Shown here one piece after another: positions 1 to 10,230 of a stretch of DNA of 64,000 bases. The first letter of the stretch is position 1. Every line of letters begins with the position of its first letter. Both the position numbers and the translations under genes were made by a program. This stretch comes from Platycnemis pennipes (taxonomy: Eukaryota; Arthropoda; Insecta; Odonata; Platycnemididae), in the NCBI GenBank assembly GCA_933228895.1, contig OW121858.1:32821859-32885858 (forward strand), given 5' to 3'. Below the pieces are notes generated by a model that worked only from the letters and a program-made list of their open reading frames with translations, made no database searches and was not told the DNA's origin.

Positions 1-329
1 TTAATCCCTCTTAAATACATTACATAAGTTTGGCACAACGAGATTAACAATTGTAACCCCAACCCTGCCAATTGAACGGATGAAACGAAAATTGATGTCA
101 AGCTATCTCCAAAGTCTACTGGAGCAAACGGAATTTAGAGGTAATTACCGCGGAAAGGCATGTTCCACTGATCGACCCACACCCTCAGGGCCCTCAAGCC
201 ACGTACCTTAAACTCAAGAACAATGAGACCACAAAATGGTGACGGGAACACCCGTCGCTAACACCGAATCAACGTCACGGTGCTCAACCAACACACAGAG
301 AGAGTTTACTAGGAGAACCATCCCCGATG

Positions 330-590
330 GAGTCCGCGAGCCAAGAGAGCTTCACGCCTGCTCCGCCGCCTCCTTGCCTCGTCCCCTTGGCGCAGGCGCG
401 ATGACGCGACTTCGTCGTCTGCTGCCCCGACCGCGCACCTTCATAGCGCAGGCTTTCATTCGGCGGGCCCTGCCGAATTCAGGCTCGCTTGCGGTCTGGT
501 GGGAGGCTCGGCTGGCCAGTTCCAAGCCTCCTTCTCCGCCCGGCAGCTCTTCTATGTCCTCGCGTGCTCTCTCTCTCTCTCTCTCTCTCA
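330..590 (+). pseudogene. Possible decayed Gypsy-type gag N-terminal fragment
   Basis: An ATG at 330 opens a proline/alanine-rich stretch (MESASQESFTP...) that hits a stop after about 25 codons. In shifted frames the DNA around 470-575 then resembles the conserved start of arthropod Gypsy-family gag proteins, with a degenerate proline-glutamate-phenylalanine motif followed by QFQAS and RQLFYVLA. It is GC-rich, unlike the AT-rich DNA around it, and ends in a CT dinucleotide run at 570-590. No intact frame, capsid or zinc knuckle survives. The gag assignment is inference from short similarity and could be chance. Confidence 0.25.
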
Positions 591-670
591 TTTGTTTTAC
601 AACGATAACGGGAAGTAGGAAGAATACACGGCTTGAGTTCCCAATATCTATATATCCCTATCTAAGTTAA

Positions 671-1800
671 TCCAAAATTTTGACATCGATTGCAGCTTCT
701 CCGACAATACATACAAATACATATGAAAAATAAAAAAACAGGTAGAGAACATGAAAAAATAAATACTAAATATATAAAACAAATAAATAAATTACATTGT
801 CCAGTCATATGTGCCTCTGACGCTATTCAAAACTCTTTACATCAATTAGGGAACATTAGCAATAACACATAATGGCATAATAATAAATCAAATATCAGTT
901 TGGCTGCTCTTGGGTCCCGGACTCCATACTCTCCCGTACGTCAAACGTACAAAAAAAAATTCCGTTACAAATGTTGTCATCGTTCTCTAAGTACGTATGA
1001 GTATATATTTTCAATAATTTGTAATGCAATTGTTATCATTTTGTAAGCAATAACAGACTTAAATTCTTGTTATTATTATTCAGATACCATGTTTCGTAAC
1101 GTTTTCACATCCAAATATTCTCTTGTCTGCGAAAATATTCACATTATATACCTCCAATAATTTTGATAATTTCCCCTGAATTTTATGCAATTTGCATTGT
1201 GCTACTCAATCGAATATATATTGAAAATTCGTGCAAATTCCTTGGATATTATATGATCAATTCCTAGAAAAATAATAATCTTTTATATTTATCGATGGTT
1301 TATTTCTTTAAAGTTGATATTATATCTCGATTTATTGGTCAAAATTGAGAAATAAAATAAATCAAATCTGTAAATTCCAAATTAAACTATAACAATTGCG
1401 TGTCATTGAAAAAAATCAGCTGATTTTTTTCATATTAATTTGAAAGAAAGTATTTACTTTCAAATGCAGAAGAAATCATGTAAAAATAGCAACAAATAAA
1501 CAAATAATGATTTTTTGAATAAAGGCCTACAAAATTAGCAAAATACCCGTGGCACTTCTGGGAATACCCACCTAAAAATCGGTGGCACTCAAAGGGTTAA
1601 TCACAAGACAACAATAGGACACTTTTAACTAATTTGAGTTGTTACTAACCCATAACCACAGACTTGCTTGTAATGTTAACACAGACATGCCATCTCTCAG
1701 ACTACTTTTCCATCTTAACACTTCTTCTTATTATTAATAAATTTCAGCAAATTAATTGGATGAGTTTGAATTAGGCTCAAGTCTATCATTTTTTCCACTT
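671..1800. other. AT-rich intergenic DNA, no gene seen
   Basis: About 1.1 kb of AT-rich sequence with only short chance ORFs. No splice-bounded exon, repeat terminus or RNA gene was recognised. Confidence 0.5.
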
Positions 1801-1914
1801 TTATGGGTTACAAGCTGACCCGGCCACGCGTTGCTGTGGCTCAATCCGGTTAAATGGAAAGCGCACGTTTATAGTACGTTTAATTTCACAATTCTTATGG
1901 GTATACAATATATC

Positions 1915-2292
1915 TCAGCTGATCGATTGTTTTGCAGCTGGACACGCATATTTGTATATAATTTTAACGTCTTCACATGTCGTCACAAAGTAGATAGTAG
2001 TAGTATATTTCAGGCAAGCATTTATTTCATCCGCTAGTGTCAATCGAGGAATTACAGGTAATGTTTGCCTGAAATGTCGTGCAAGCAATATTAATGCGTT
2101 CTCAAATGGTCTCAGGATTCCACGAAAATCTTGCAATGATCGATCCAGAGCCTCGAGCGATGCTTTGTGCACCATTGTGCATTCATCCCAAGCAATAAGT
2201 TGGCATTTCTGAAGTATTTGTCCCATGCCGGATGATTTGAGTATGTTGCACGTGAGTGTTTCAATGAATTGCAAGTTCAATGGCATGCACAT
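1915..2292 (-). pseudogene. Helitron RepHel (Pif1-like helicase) fragment
   Basis: The 125-residue frame reads like the middle of Pif1-family DNA helicases fused to Helitron Rep proteins. It has a leucine-glutamine-lysine-cysteine stretch leading to the Walker B-like WDECTM, an ALEALDRSLQD helix, then ALILLARHFRQTLPVIPR, where functional helicases normally have GGDFRQTLPV. The aspartate of that motif is replaced (RHFRQ), so helicase activity would be lost. The frame then runs into LADEINACLK, also typical of the family, before decaying. The Walker A end and the Rep domain are absent. The family call is confident; the fragment is dead. Confidence 0.7.
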
Positions 2293-2299
2293 CCCGTCT

Positions 2300-2870
2300 C
2301 CAGTGTCGATATTGTATTCTCGATATTGTACAAACCTTCATGGAGTGAACAAAACAACTAACCAAAGCTTCATGGAAATTGGATGAATGTTGTGGTAATC
2401 CATGAAGTTATCAATATTGTATCGATACAGTATCGATATTGTAATGATACTTTATAAAACTTTGATTAAAAACACCTAAATAATTTCACCTCATTTTTGT
2501 ATCAGCAATGTATCGATGTATCCATATTGTATCGATATTATATCGATACAGTATCGACATTATATCGACACAGTATCGACATTATATCGATCCAGTATCG
2601 ACATTGAATTATCGATTTTGTAGAAACCTTCGCGGAGCGTACTCAATAACTTTCCAATGTTTCATGGCGATCCGATGAATAGTAATGCATAAAGGACAAA
2701 CACATTATATACATTCGATACAGTATCGATATTGCAACGATACATTCCTTTTAAAAAACTAAATAATTTCACCTCAATTTTGTATCAATTATGTATCGAT
2801 TTATCGATACTTTTGCGATATTATATCGATAAAGTATCGATATTGAAATGTCGATTTCGTAGTCCTCTTT
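2300..2870. repeat. Imperfect tandem repeat rich in TATCGATA palindromes
   Basis: Three diverged units start near 2335, 2630 and 2870. Each contains a TTCATGG...GATCCGATGAAT segment followed by many TATCGATA/CAGTATCGATATTG words. The palindromic words recur every 15-25 bp between 2410 and 2590. No coding capacity is seen. Confidence 0.6.
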
Positions 2871-3124
2871 TCAGGAATGTACTCAACAACTTCCCAAAGT
2901 TTCATGGCGATCCGATGAATGGTGTAGTAATGCATAAAGGACATACAGACACACACACACACATACATTCATTTATATATATATAGATGACATGAAATAT
3001 TAATATAAGAAACTCTTCTCTTTTATCGACCACAATATTTTAGCATAGTATCATTTTTAGAGCTTTGTTCTATTTAAAAAAAAATCAAAGCTCACACTGA
3101 CATGACCGATGTTTGGTCATTTTT

Positions 3125-3307
3125 TATTGACATCGTCAGGGCTTCACCCAAATAAGCATGAATATGTAACCGAATGAAGTCGAGAGGAAAAGAAAAATTG
3201 CACATAATGAAAAAGTCTGATACGTTGTGCTGTTTCTCTACATCATTCTGTTATTATTATTGTATATTTTATGCTTATTGGGTGAGAAACCTGAAGATGT
3301 CAATAAA
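3125..3307. repeat. Imperfect inverted repeat (about 35-bp arms)
   Basis: The left arm (TTATTGACATCGTCAGG then TTCACCCAAATAAGCAT) is matched in inverted orientation by the right arm ending near 3307 (ATGCTTATTGGGTGAGAA then CCTGAAGATGTCAATAA). About 110 bp separate the arms, so a transcript could fold back on itself. The right arm continues into AACTTAACGTTGGTAAG, a word type I associate with Penelope-like element tails. That link is inference. Confidence 0.5.
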
Positions 3308-4152
3308 AATAACTTAACGTTGGTAAGTCAATACGATCTGTGATTTTAAAAAAATAGACCAAAAGTTTAAAAATAATACTCTGCAGAAATTTTGCCTGAT
3401 TGTAATAACTTCCGATGCAAGATGAAATACTTGGAATTATAAGTAGTGCTAAAACACAGATGAAATTCACTTAATGTCGTAGATAAAACAAGGGTGAACA
3501 CCCAATTATTTATGGAAGCAGAAATATTGTATGCATTTATTTTTAATAGCAAAAGATTTCCTCATTATTTGAGCTTTTCACAAAATATTCTGAGCATAAT
3601 GGTTTTATCAAAGGCTGCTTCACCACCTTTGGCAATATTTTTTGGTATATGCCTGATCCTTTTGCTAGGTTATTCTTTATACATTATAAACATTTTAAAT
3701 AATCTAATTTGAAATGGCAATGCTCATTGACATGACAGTCTTGCATTAATCCTGACTTGAAAGAAGAAAATCTTGGCTTTGGAAAATAAATTACAATAGG
3801 GCTGTGACTTAAAATAATTTCAACTTTCAGTTGCATGAGAGTCATTGAAAAGGTTAGTGCTCATACAGAAAGTGATACAAATTAATGAATTTCTATAAAC
3901 AATATTTTTTTAAAATTTACCTACTAAAATTAATAGTCATGACTAAACCTTTTTTTTACCAGAAATATAATAGTTCCCAAATGCTTCCAATAGAGGGTTC
4001 TGCTGGAAAAATGATTCATTGATGACCGAAACTGAAAATTAGCTAATTCAATGGTACCATCGAATGGTTAGTTGAAATAAGAAGTTGTTAAATACAGAAA
4101 CAAGTCTCTGGGTGCAGGTCAATCAATCTAGCATTTAATTGTTTCACTTTAC
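3308..4152. other. No gene recognised
   Basis: AT-rich DNA lying downstream of the last recognised exon of the minus-strand gene at 4153-7612. The short ORFs at 3367-3712 have no recognisable domain, and no bounded exon was found. Further 3' exons of that gene may lie here or beyond the window. Confidence 0.4.
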
Positions 4153-7100
4153 CTCAGGAGGAATTATTGGCTCCGGTCTCACCGTCAGCGACTTAAGTTT
4201 TGTTTTGCTTTTATCATTTTTTTTTGGGCAACTTATCAATTCCAACATTTGCTGATTTTGACTGATTCTCAGTAATTACCTCTTGCTCCGACGAGATTTC
4301 CAATTTTCCCTTCTTTTCACCATTCACACGGATGCTTTCCTAAAAATGAAAGGAAAAATCAAATACCAGTATGCTAAAAGCTGAGAATTATTGAGAATAA
4401 TGTAGATACCCAAGTTTGGAATTCAGCTTTGATTTCAAAAAATAAACATCTTTCAGCTATTCAACCCTTGACTAAGGATGAAATTTAGTGTTCATCGAAA
4501 ATGTATGCAATGGTTGCAATGAATTTCTATAAACAATATTTTATTTATATTGACAAAATATCTTGAAAATAATGGTTTTATGAAAGGCTTTTACAAAGGC
4601 AAAAATGATGACACAGATTTATTAAATTTCCTGAGTTTCTTCGGTGAAATAAGTACCCTAATGTTTAAAAGAAATATATAAATTAGAAACCTATCTCACT
4701 TTATAAGCCCTTGGAATACTGCTGTTGTTGTGAGGGCCAATAGGGTAGTTTCCTTCATCAAAGAAAACAGACTTCATTAATTGCGATTTGTGCCCTGCCA
4801 TAAATGTATTTAATTTACGCAAAAAGTTTGTATTGAGAAATCCCAGTTTACTAGAGAATTAAATGTTAATTTTAAGGCCATTTGAAAAGGCTCTGAAATG
4901 GCGGCGTGCGCTGCCTTCAAGCTGACGTAACAGGTAGGTAGTTTACGTTGCGAAGCATAGGAAAATTCGTCTCCTGAACTTACCGTTGTATTTCAGGGCC
5001 CCTCAGCTCTAGTGAATATTTATTAGTATTAACCTGTAAAAACTATCAATGTTGGAAAAGAATTCTCAGTTAAACATGGTATTATTAGTCAATTTATAGG
5101 CTCAAGGACGTCCTGCTCGCTGTGTCTTCTGCTACGACGAAGCATGGCGTGAAGGCCGTGCGGCGATAGGCGAACTACATGATATGCTTGTGAAAGGAAT
5201 ACTAGCAGATTTTAAATGAATCGACTGCATAAGTAATGTTAAATAAATGAATAAAAGTTAATTATAATTAATTAACGGAATAAATATGGCTCCAATACTT
5301 GTTCATAAGCTTTAACGGAGTGCGGCGTCTATTTGGAAGCGTCCGCAGCACCACCTGGTGGCAGGTAGAGGAAATAGTTTGCCGTCACACGTAGGATTAA
5401 CCGGCATGCAATAGTTTGCCGTCGCGTTTTCGCGCCATTGATTTTTTTCACTTTTTAATTAATGAGGAAAAATACTTAACGTCATTCAAAAATCGAACGG
5501 CTTAAAACACGTACTCCAGAGGTTATAAACTTTCGATCAAGACAATAAAAAAATAATAGGAAACTACCCTATTGTATGCCTATTTCTGAAAAACCCGATG
5601 GTACTTGATACATACTACTGTTGGCAAGGTACCACTTAGTGCTTTAGCCGTTGACTATTACACTGGTTATGGTTCAAAGGTATTATTTTCACTTTCACCA
5701 CAAAGGGCACAAAATGTTCACTACACTCAAGAGGTAAACAATTAATTATTACAGGAAAAACTTAAACTTCTCTTCTTTTTATGATATTGTGAGAAGTGAA
5801 ATTTCACTGAATGTATGGCACAGTAAAATCATTGGTAGGAATCGCTTTCAGTAACCCTTTTACCCTAGGGAAACTGAGTTTAACTGAAGAGCGTATCCTT
5901 CCTTCCAATAGCACCTTTCATTCTACTTACATTTTCCAAAGTTTTAGTACATACAGCCTCGTCCTGCTTTGAAGCCTCTCTCTTAGATTCTGCCGTGGGA
6001 GATCTCTCATTGGCAACTGCAGAAATGTCGAGCACTTTCAAAGATAACTCATTTTTAGGTTTCGGAGGTGGTGTGGTGTGGCTTTCCTGAGATGGGAAAA
6101 ATGAACAATGGCGATGATGAAAAACTCAGTTTAAAATATTGTTCAAAAGCTGACCGAAGGCAGAATGTGTATTCTACCTTATTTAACTCCAGCGGAAGTG
6201 GTACATACCGTCCTGTAAGGGGTGCTAACATTCCTTGGTGGCCCATCACCTCTCTGTGCATGGAATATGACTCCTTTACATTTTTTTACTAATTGCTTCA
6301 CCTCACTGCGTAGGAATTTCAATTCATTCCTGAGACTGATCGCCTCATTCTTCATAGAGGAGAAATCTGCAATTACATATGAAAACAAATGAGGAATACC
6401 AAAAAATAATGCAAATACATGTATTAAGCAAGAAGTATTGCTCTGTATGTTCATCTTAGAATTATGTCTACAGAATTAGGGCTCTGGCAAAAAGTACGGC
6501 AGATATTCGGTTTATATGCCTACAGAATATGGGTAGAGGAATCACATATTCAATTAATGTGAACATTCATCTTGTCGTAAAAATATTTTTATGGGATATC
6601 ATTTACAGAAAAGAATTAGGTCTACGAATAAAGAATTAAGAGCCTTAACAGCCACCTTTCATACACAAAAATACTACAGTACCTGTTTCTGAAATGCATT
6701 TCATAGCTTGAAGAGCGTCGATTTCCCTTTTCAGCCGCTGGTTTTGTGCCCTCAGAATCGCGTTTTTATGCTCAAGGTCGTCCTTGGATGTCACATACTC
6801 ACCGGAATCAGAGGAGTCGTTACTAAACTAATATGATTCAAAAGACCAGCATTAATATACTATATGAAATTAACGAATACCAAGCTCATCATGCAACATC
6901 TCCTAATCTCGTAACATAACTCAATGAATAACACTTATACTCACAGAAGATAACCCACTGAAACACGTCAAACTTTCCACCAAAGATTTCTTCACTCCTT
7001 TCCTCATAGTTTTTTTTGCTCTGGGGAATTCAGAAGCATTCTCTTCTTTCTTTCGATTCTCCCCAACTGACGGCTAAGGTGAAATAAACATTAAGTTTCC

Positions 7101-7612
7101 AAGTATAGTGACTGATTACAAGTAAATCGTAGTATACTTACAAATAAATCATCAAGTCCTTCCGTTTTTGCCAGTGTCTTTCTCATGGACCTGGTTGGAA
7201 AGGGAATGCCATACCTCAGCACAGACTTCGACGCTTGCACAATTTCTTTCCAATCTGTTAAACAGAACAAAATTATGAGCGCTCCCTGAATGCAAATCTA
7301 AGGCGGCAATTAAGGTTAATAAAATTTACCATCACTCTGGGCGAGGATAATGGCAACAGCCTTTGTCCATTTCACGTCCATGAGCTTGGACATACACTCC
7401 TTGCTTTTCACGTCGTAGTTGGTCGGCCACTTAATTAAGACTTCATCTTTATCCGTAATGAGTCGGGAAATAGCTTTTCTCGGTCTTCTCTCGTCGAAAA
7501 GCAGCCATTCACTAAATGCCACCTGCACCGGCGTGGTCGTCTCAGATTCATCGTTTGCGGAATTATCATTTACAAACTCGCACAAAACGTAAAACTTATC
7601 GCTTTCTGCCAT
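4153..7612 (-). CDS. Multi-exon coiled-coil protein gene, seven exons visible, possibly frameshifted
   Basis: Seven minus-strand exons join in phase with consensus GT/AG sites: 7612-7330, 7254-7142, 7073-6945, 6827-6683, 6366-6290, 6086-5931 and 4339-4153. The ATG at 7612 begins MAESDKFYVLCEFVND. Exons 1-2 give a globular N-terminal module ending KTEGLDDLF. Exon 3 is basic, and exons 4-5 encode a charged coiled coil (LEHKNAILRAQNQRLKREI, then LRNELKFLRSEVKQ). Exons 6-7 are polar and disordered-looking. In exon 7 a run of nine A's puts a stop directly after KLPKKK; eight A's would keep the frame open to the next donor. This may mark a true end, an assembly error or early pseudogenisation. N-module plus coil is the layout of arthropod BEN-domain or DUF4806-type proteins, but neither domain is in view, so function is unassigned. 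Confidence 0.7.
4738..5574. mobile_element. TIR-bounded 837-bp element in the last visible intron
   Basis: A perfect 16-bp terminal inverted repeat, CAATAGGGTAGTTTCC at 4738-4753 and its complement at 5559-5574, bounds the element. It lies in the intron between exons 6 and 7 of the minus-strand gene. If the duplicated target is TA, the TIR would be GGGTAGTTTCCT-like, as in Tc1/mariner-type elements. No transposase is present. The plus strand has an AAATGGCGGCG/TGACGTAAC promoter-like cluster near 4898-4930 and a candidate terminal exon at 5100-5219, so it may carry captured cellular DNA. Confidence 0.55.
5100..5219 (+). CDS. Candidate terminal exon inside the TIR element
   Basis: A TTTATAG acceptor precedes 40 codons (including the stop) reading AQGRPARCVFCYDEAWREG and ending ADFK-stop, followed by AATAAA-type polyadenylation words near 5240. 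A CxxC pair is visible. No upstream partner exon was defined, so this is only a possible exon of a captured or domesticated gene. Confidence 0.25.
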   Translation, partial: AQGRPARCVFCYDEAWREGRAAIGELHDMLVKGILADFK

Positions 7613-8528
7613 TGCCTTGTTTCAAAGTGGATTGATGCAATGAGTACTAATCAAAGTATTAGAAGTACGCGCAAATATTTGAATATTACTCACGAATTTC
7701 ACACTTGCTCCAGCACAGCTTTGACTAAGAAGCACGTGATCACATCTAACAAGCACCCACGCGGGAAAAGGCGGAAACTCGTGAGAAAAAGTAGTGCCAA
7801 CTATAAATACTGAACAACATCGCCAAGAGTCAGACCATCACCTAACGACTTAAACAAAATGTATATATATATGAGGCATCATATCTGCTATTATCGTCAT
7901 ACCCAATGTGATGCGTATGACCTAATAGAATACCCGTGAAAAAATTATACAGCAAGGATGCTTTCTCAGTCCCGTTGTTTGTGTAAATTTTTGGGTTTCT
8001 GGATACTGGTAAACTGTAAACTAGTCCAAAAAGGTGTTTCACAGAATTATATTCGGTGAAAAAACATGTAAATTATCAATAACAAGGTATTTTCGTCGCT
8101 TTTTTAACGAAAAATGAGATATTTGAAGACTTTCATCTCTCAGGACGACATTATTTTCTTTCGAAGTTATTAACTTGACTCATTGCTAAAGCGCATTATT
8201 TGCAATAGATGTAGAGTATGTTGAGTGTTTCACCAATTCCAGTTCGTTTTCTCGGTTTTCTCTTTCCTTATCTTCAACGACCTTCCGTCAACATTTAAAG
8301 CAAGTGACGCTCATTACTGTTGAAATACTTTTTCTTTGCTGAAACAGTTAAAGACGGCTGGATGCAAGCGTTAGCTGATCACGTTTGCTTCCATAGCTTT
8401 TCTGTGCCTGTTACACGAAGTGGTAGCGGCATTCCTGTAGCTGGAATTGCCCTTTTGTACGTAGTTAATTTGTCATCCTTTGGCCAGAGATGCCGGCTGG
8501 AAGAAAACGGGGACCGTACAAGAAGGAA
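7613..8528. other. Upstream region of the minus-strand gene; no other gene
   Basis: The segment lies between the gene start at 7612 and I-element C. It includes a CACGTGATC E-box (7734-7742) and a GCGGGAAAAGGCGGAAA word (7761-7777) that could belong to the gene's promoter. The right end, just before C, reads MPAGRKRGPYKKE from 8490, a basic peptide cut by the I insertion, but no family was recognised. Confidence 0.35.
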
Positions 8529-8598
8529 CCCCTGCGGGTAGGGGGATTGAGAATACTCCCGCAGTATCCCTGCTTGTCGTAAGAGGCGACTAAAAGGG
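8529..8598 (+). other. 5'-terminal structured module of I-element C
   Basis: This is the near-invariant start shared by all I copies here: CTGCGGG pairs with CCCGCAG (7 bp), then GTCG/CGAC closes a second hairpin inside a CCCT/AGGG stem. GGGAT in the first loop could instead pair with ATCCC downstream to make a pseudoknot. It has four leading C's where the other copies have five. Confidence 0.7.
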
Positions 8599-9628
8599 CG
8601 GGAAGACAACCCCGATAACAAACCCCCAGCTCAGATAGGGTATCGTCCGGGAAGTGAGTGGGTATGCTACCTGTGAGTGACCATACCATCTGGTTAACGA
8701 TCCACCCGCATGTTTGCCGTGTGCGGAGACCCGTAAGGAGGAGAAGGGGATCCTGGAGGGTGCGGTGCGTGGTTCCCAGCCGGGTGTCGGATGCCCGGTA
8801 TGGACTACGGGCCAATACCCCTCTTTGGCCCCGGATTCGCTGCAAACGGGCGGCCGGGAGCTAGCCACTCCCGGTCAATCGGCTTCCGTGGCGTACTGCT
8901 TAACGGTGGCGAGTGCCGGGGAGGTGGGGGTCTGCGTAGGGCGGTCGGAGATGTACGGGTTTGGTGGGCCCGTGCATCGAAGATCCAACCCGAAACAGAC
9001 TACCACCTCTAGGGTGCTATATCCCTCGGGTAGCCCTGGCGACCGCACTGATTTGCGGTGCGGCGTCCCAAATGTGTGGCTCCATGGTGGGTGGGGAGCT
9101 CGGGGGACGAAATTTAAAATTGGTATGGCGGATAATATTCTTCCACCAACAAAAAAATCCCGCCCGAACATGGGTGGGAGAGATGTGTATCAACGTAAGT
9201 AAGCGCTTTCTAATTATGAAATGTATGAAGGAGGGTGAGACCTTTGCCAAGGTTTCCCCATTCCTTATAAGAAAAGTGATGTCGGCATTGGTACCCGGTG
9301 ATATTAAGTCTGCCAAAAAGCTGAGGGATGGAACCTTGCTAATTGAAACGGCCAACATAGCTCAGAGCGAGAAATTGATAGCTACGGATAGATTCCACGG
9401 CTTTCCAGTGAAAGTAGAGGTTCACCGTACACTGAATACCTGTCGGGGAGTAATTAGTCACTTTGACCTCCTCCATGTAGAAGTCGACGAAATTAAGAGA
9501 GAGATGGCCTCTCAAGGTGTGAGCGATGTCCGTCGACTTACTACAAGGCGCAACGGCGTAGTAATTAATACAACGTCCGTGGTTTTGACCTTTGCATGTG
9601 AAAAGCTCCCCGATAAGGTATTCATTGG

Positions 9629-9641
9629 CTACGAGTCAGTA
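9629..9641 (+). repeat. Target-site duplication of element D, left copy
   Basis: The 13-bp word CTACGAGTCAGTA precedes the 5' end of D and recurs exactly at 15279-15291 after its 3' end. It is part of the VGYESV codons of element C ORF1. Confidence 0.9.
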
Positions 9642-9642
9642 G

Positions 9643-9713
9643 CCCCCTGCGGGTAGGGGGATTGAGAATACTCCCGCAGTATCTCTGCTTGTCGTAAGAG
9701 GCGACTAAAAGGG
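9643..9713 (+). other. 5'-terminal structured module of I-element D
   Basis: Same module as in the other copies, with one C-to-T change (ATCTCTGC instead of ATCCCTGC). That change weakens both the possible pseudoknot pairing and the outer stem of the second hairpin. Confidence 0.7.
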
Positions 9714-10230
9714 CGGGGAGATAACCCCGATAAAAAACCCAGAGCCAACAAGGGTTGAGCCCGGACAGTCTTGTGGGTCAACTGTCTGTGTGCGGCCATA
9801 CCACCTGGCCTGCGATCCACCCGCATGTTTGCCGTGTGCGGAGACCCGTAAAGAGGAGAAGGGGAACCTGGAGGGTGAGGTCCGTGGTTCCCAGCCGGGT
9901 GTCGGATGCCCGGTATGGACAACGGGCCAATACCCCTCTTTGGCCCCGGATTCTGTGTAAACGGGCGGCCGGGAGCTAGCCACTCCCGGTCAATCGGCTT
10001 CCGATACGTTCGGTGGCGAGTGCCAGGGAGGTGGGGGTCTGCGTAGGGCGGTCGGAGATGTACGGGTTTGGTGGGCCCGTGCATTAAAGATCCAACCCGA
10101 AACAGACAACCACCTCTAGGGTGCTATATCCCTCGGGTAGCCCTGGCGACCGCACCGGTTTGCGGTGCGGCGTCCCAAATGTGTGGCTCCATGGTGGGTG
10201 GGGAGCTCGGGGGATGAAGTTTTATTTGGC

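Larger units (their letters stand above)
1810..2992. mobile_element. Degenerate Helitron-related composite repeat
   Basis: The stretch begins near a GCTGACCCGGCC/ACGCGTTGCTGTGG segment, contains a Pif1-helicase-like coding remnant on the minus strand, and ends in an (AC)n tract followed by ACATTCATTTATATATATA. The last 650 bp are imperfect tandem units, each carrying AGTTTCATGGCGATCCGATGAAT-like DNA and TATCGATA palindromes. Helicase remnant and terminal repeats suggest a decayed Helitron-derived element. The boundaries are inferred from composition, and a canonical TC start and CTRR end with hairpin was not demonstrated. Confidence 0.4.

Noticed and set aside
6179..6292. Possible extra small exon between exons 5 and 6 of the minus-strand gene
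   Set aside because: Only a 4-nt segment between acceptor- and donor-like words could be defined; phase is already satisfied without it.
8490..8528. Basic peptide MPAGRKRGPYKKE as the start of the EnSpm-like transposase beyond element C
   Set aside because: It is on the plus strand while the transposase remnant at 19893-21312 is on the minus strand, and no target duplication links the two flanks.
8529..8598. Firm call of an HDV-like ribozyme
   Set aside because: P1- and P4-like helices and a CTAAAAGGG strand can be drawn, but no P2 partner exists in the right order, so only a structured module is claimed.
9705..9983. 92-codon minus-strand ORF found in each I leader (MASSRPPV...)
   Set aside because: Lies opposite the conserved leader; explained by sequence conservation of the plus strand and not supported independently.
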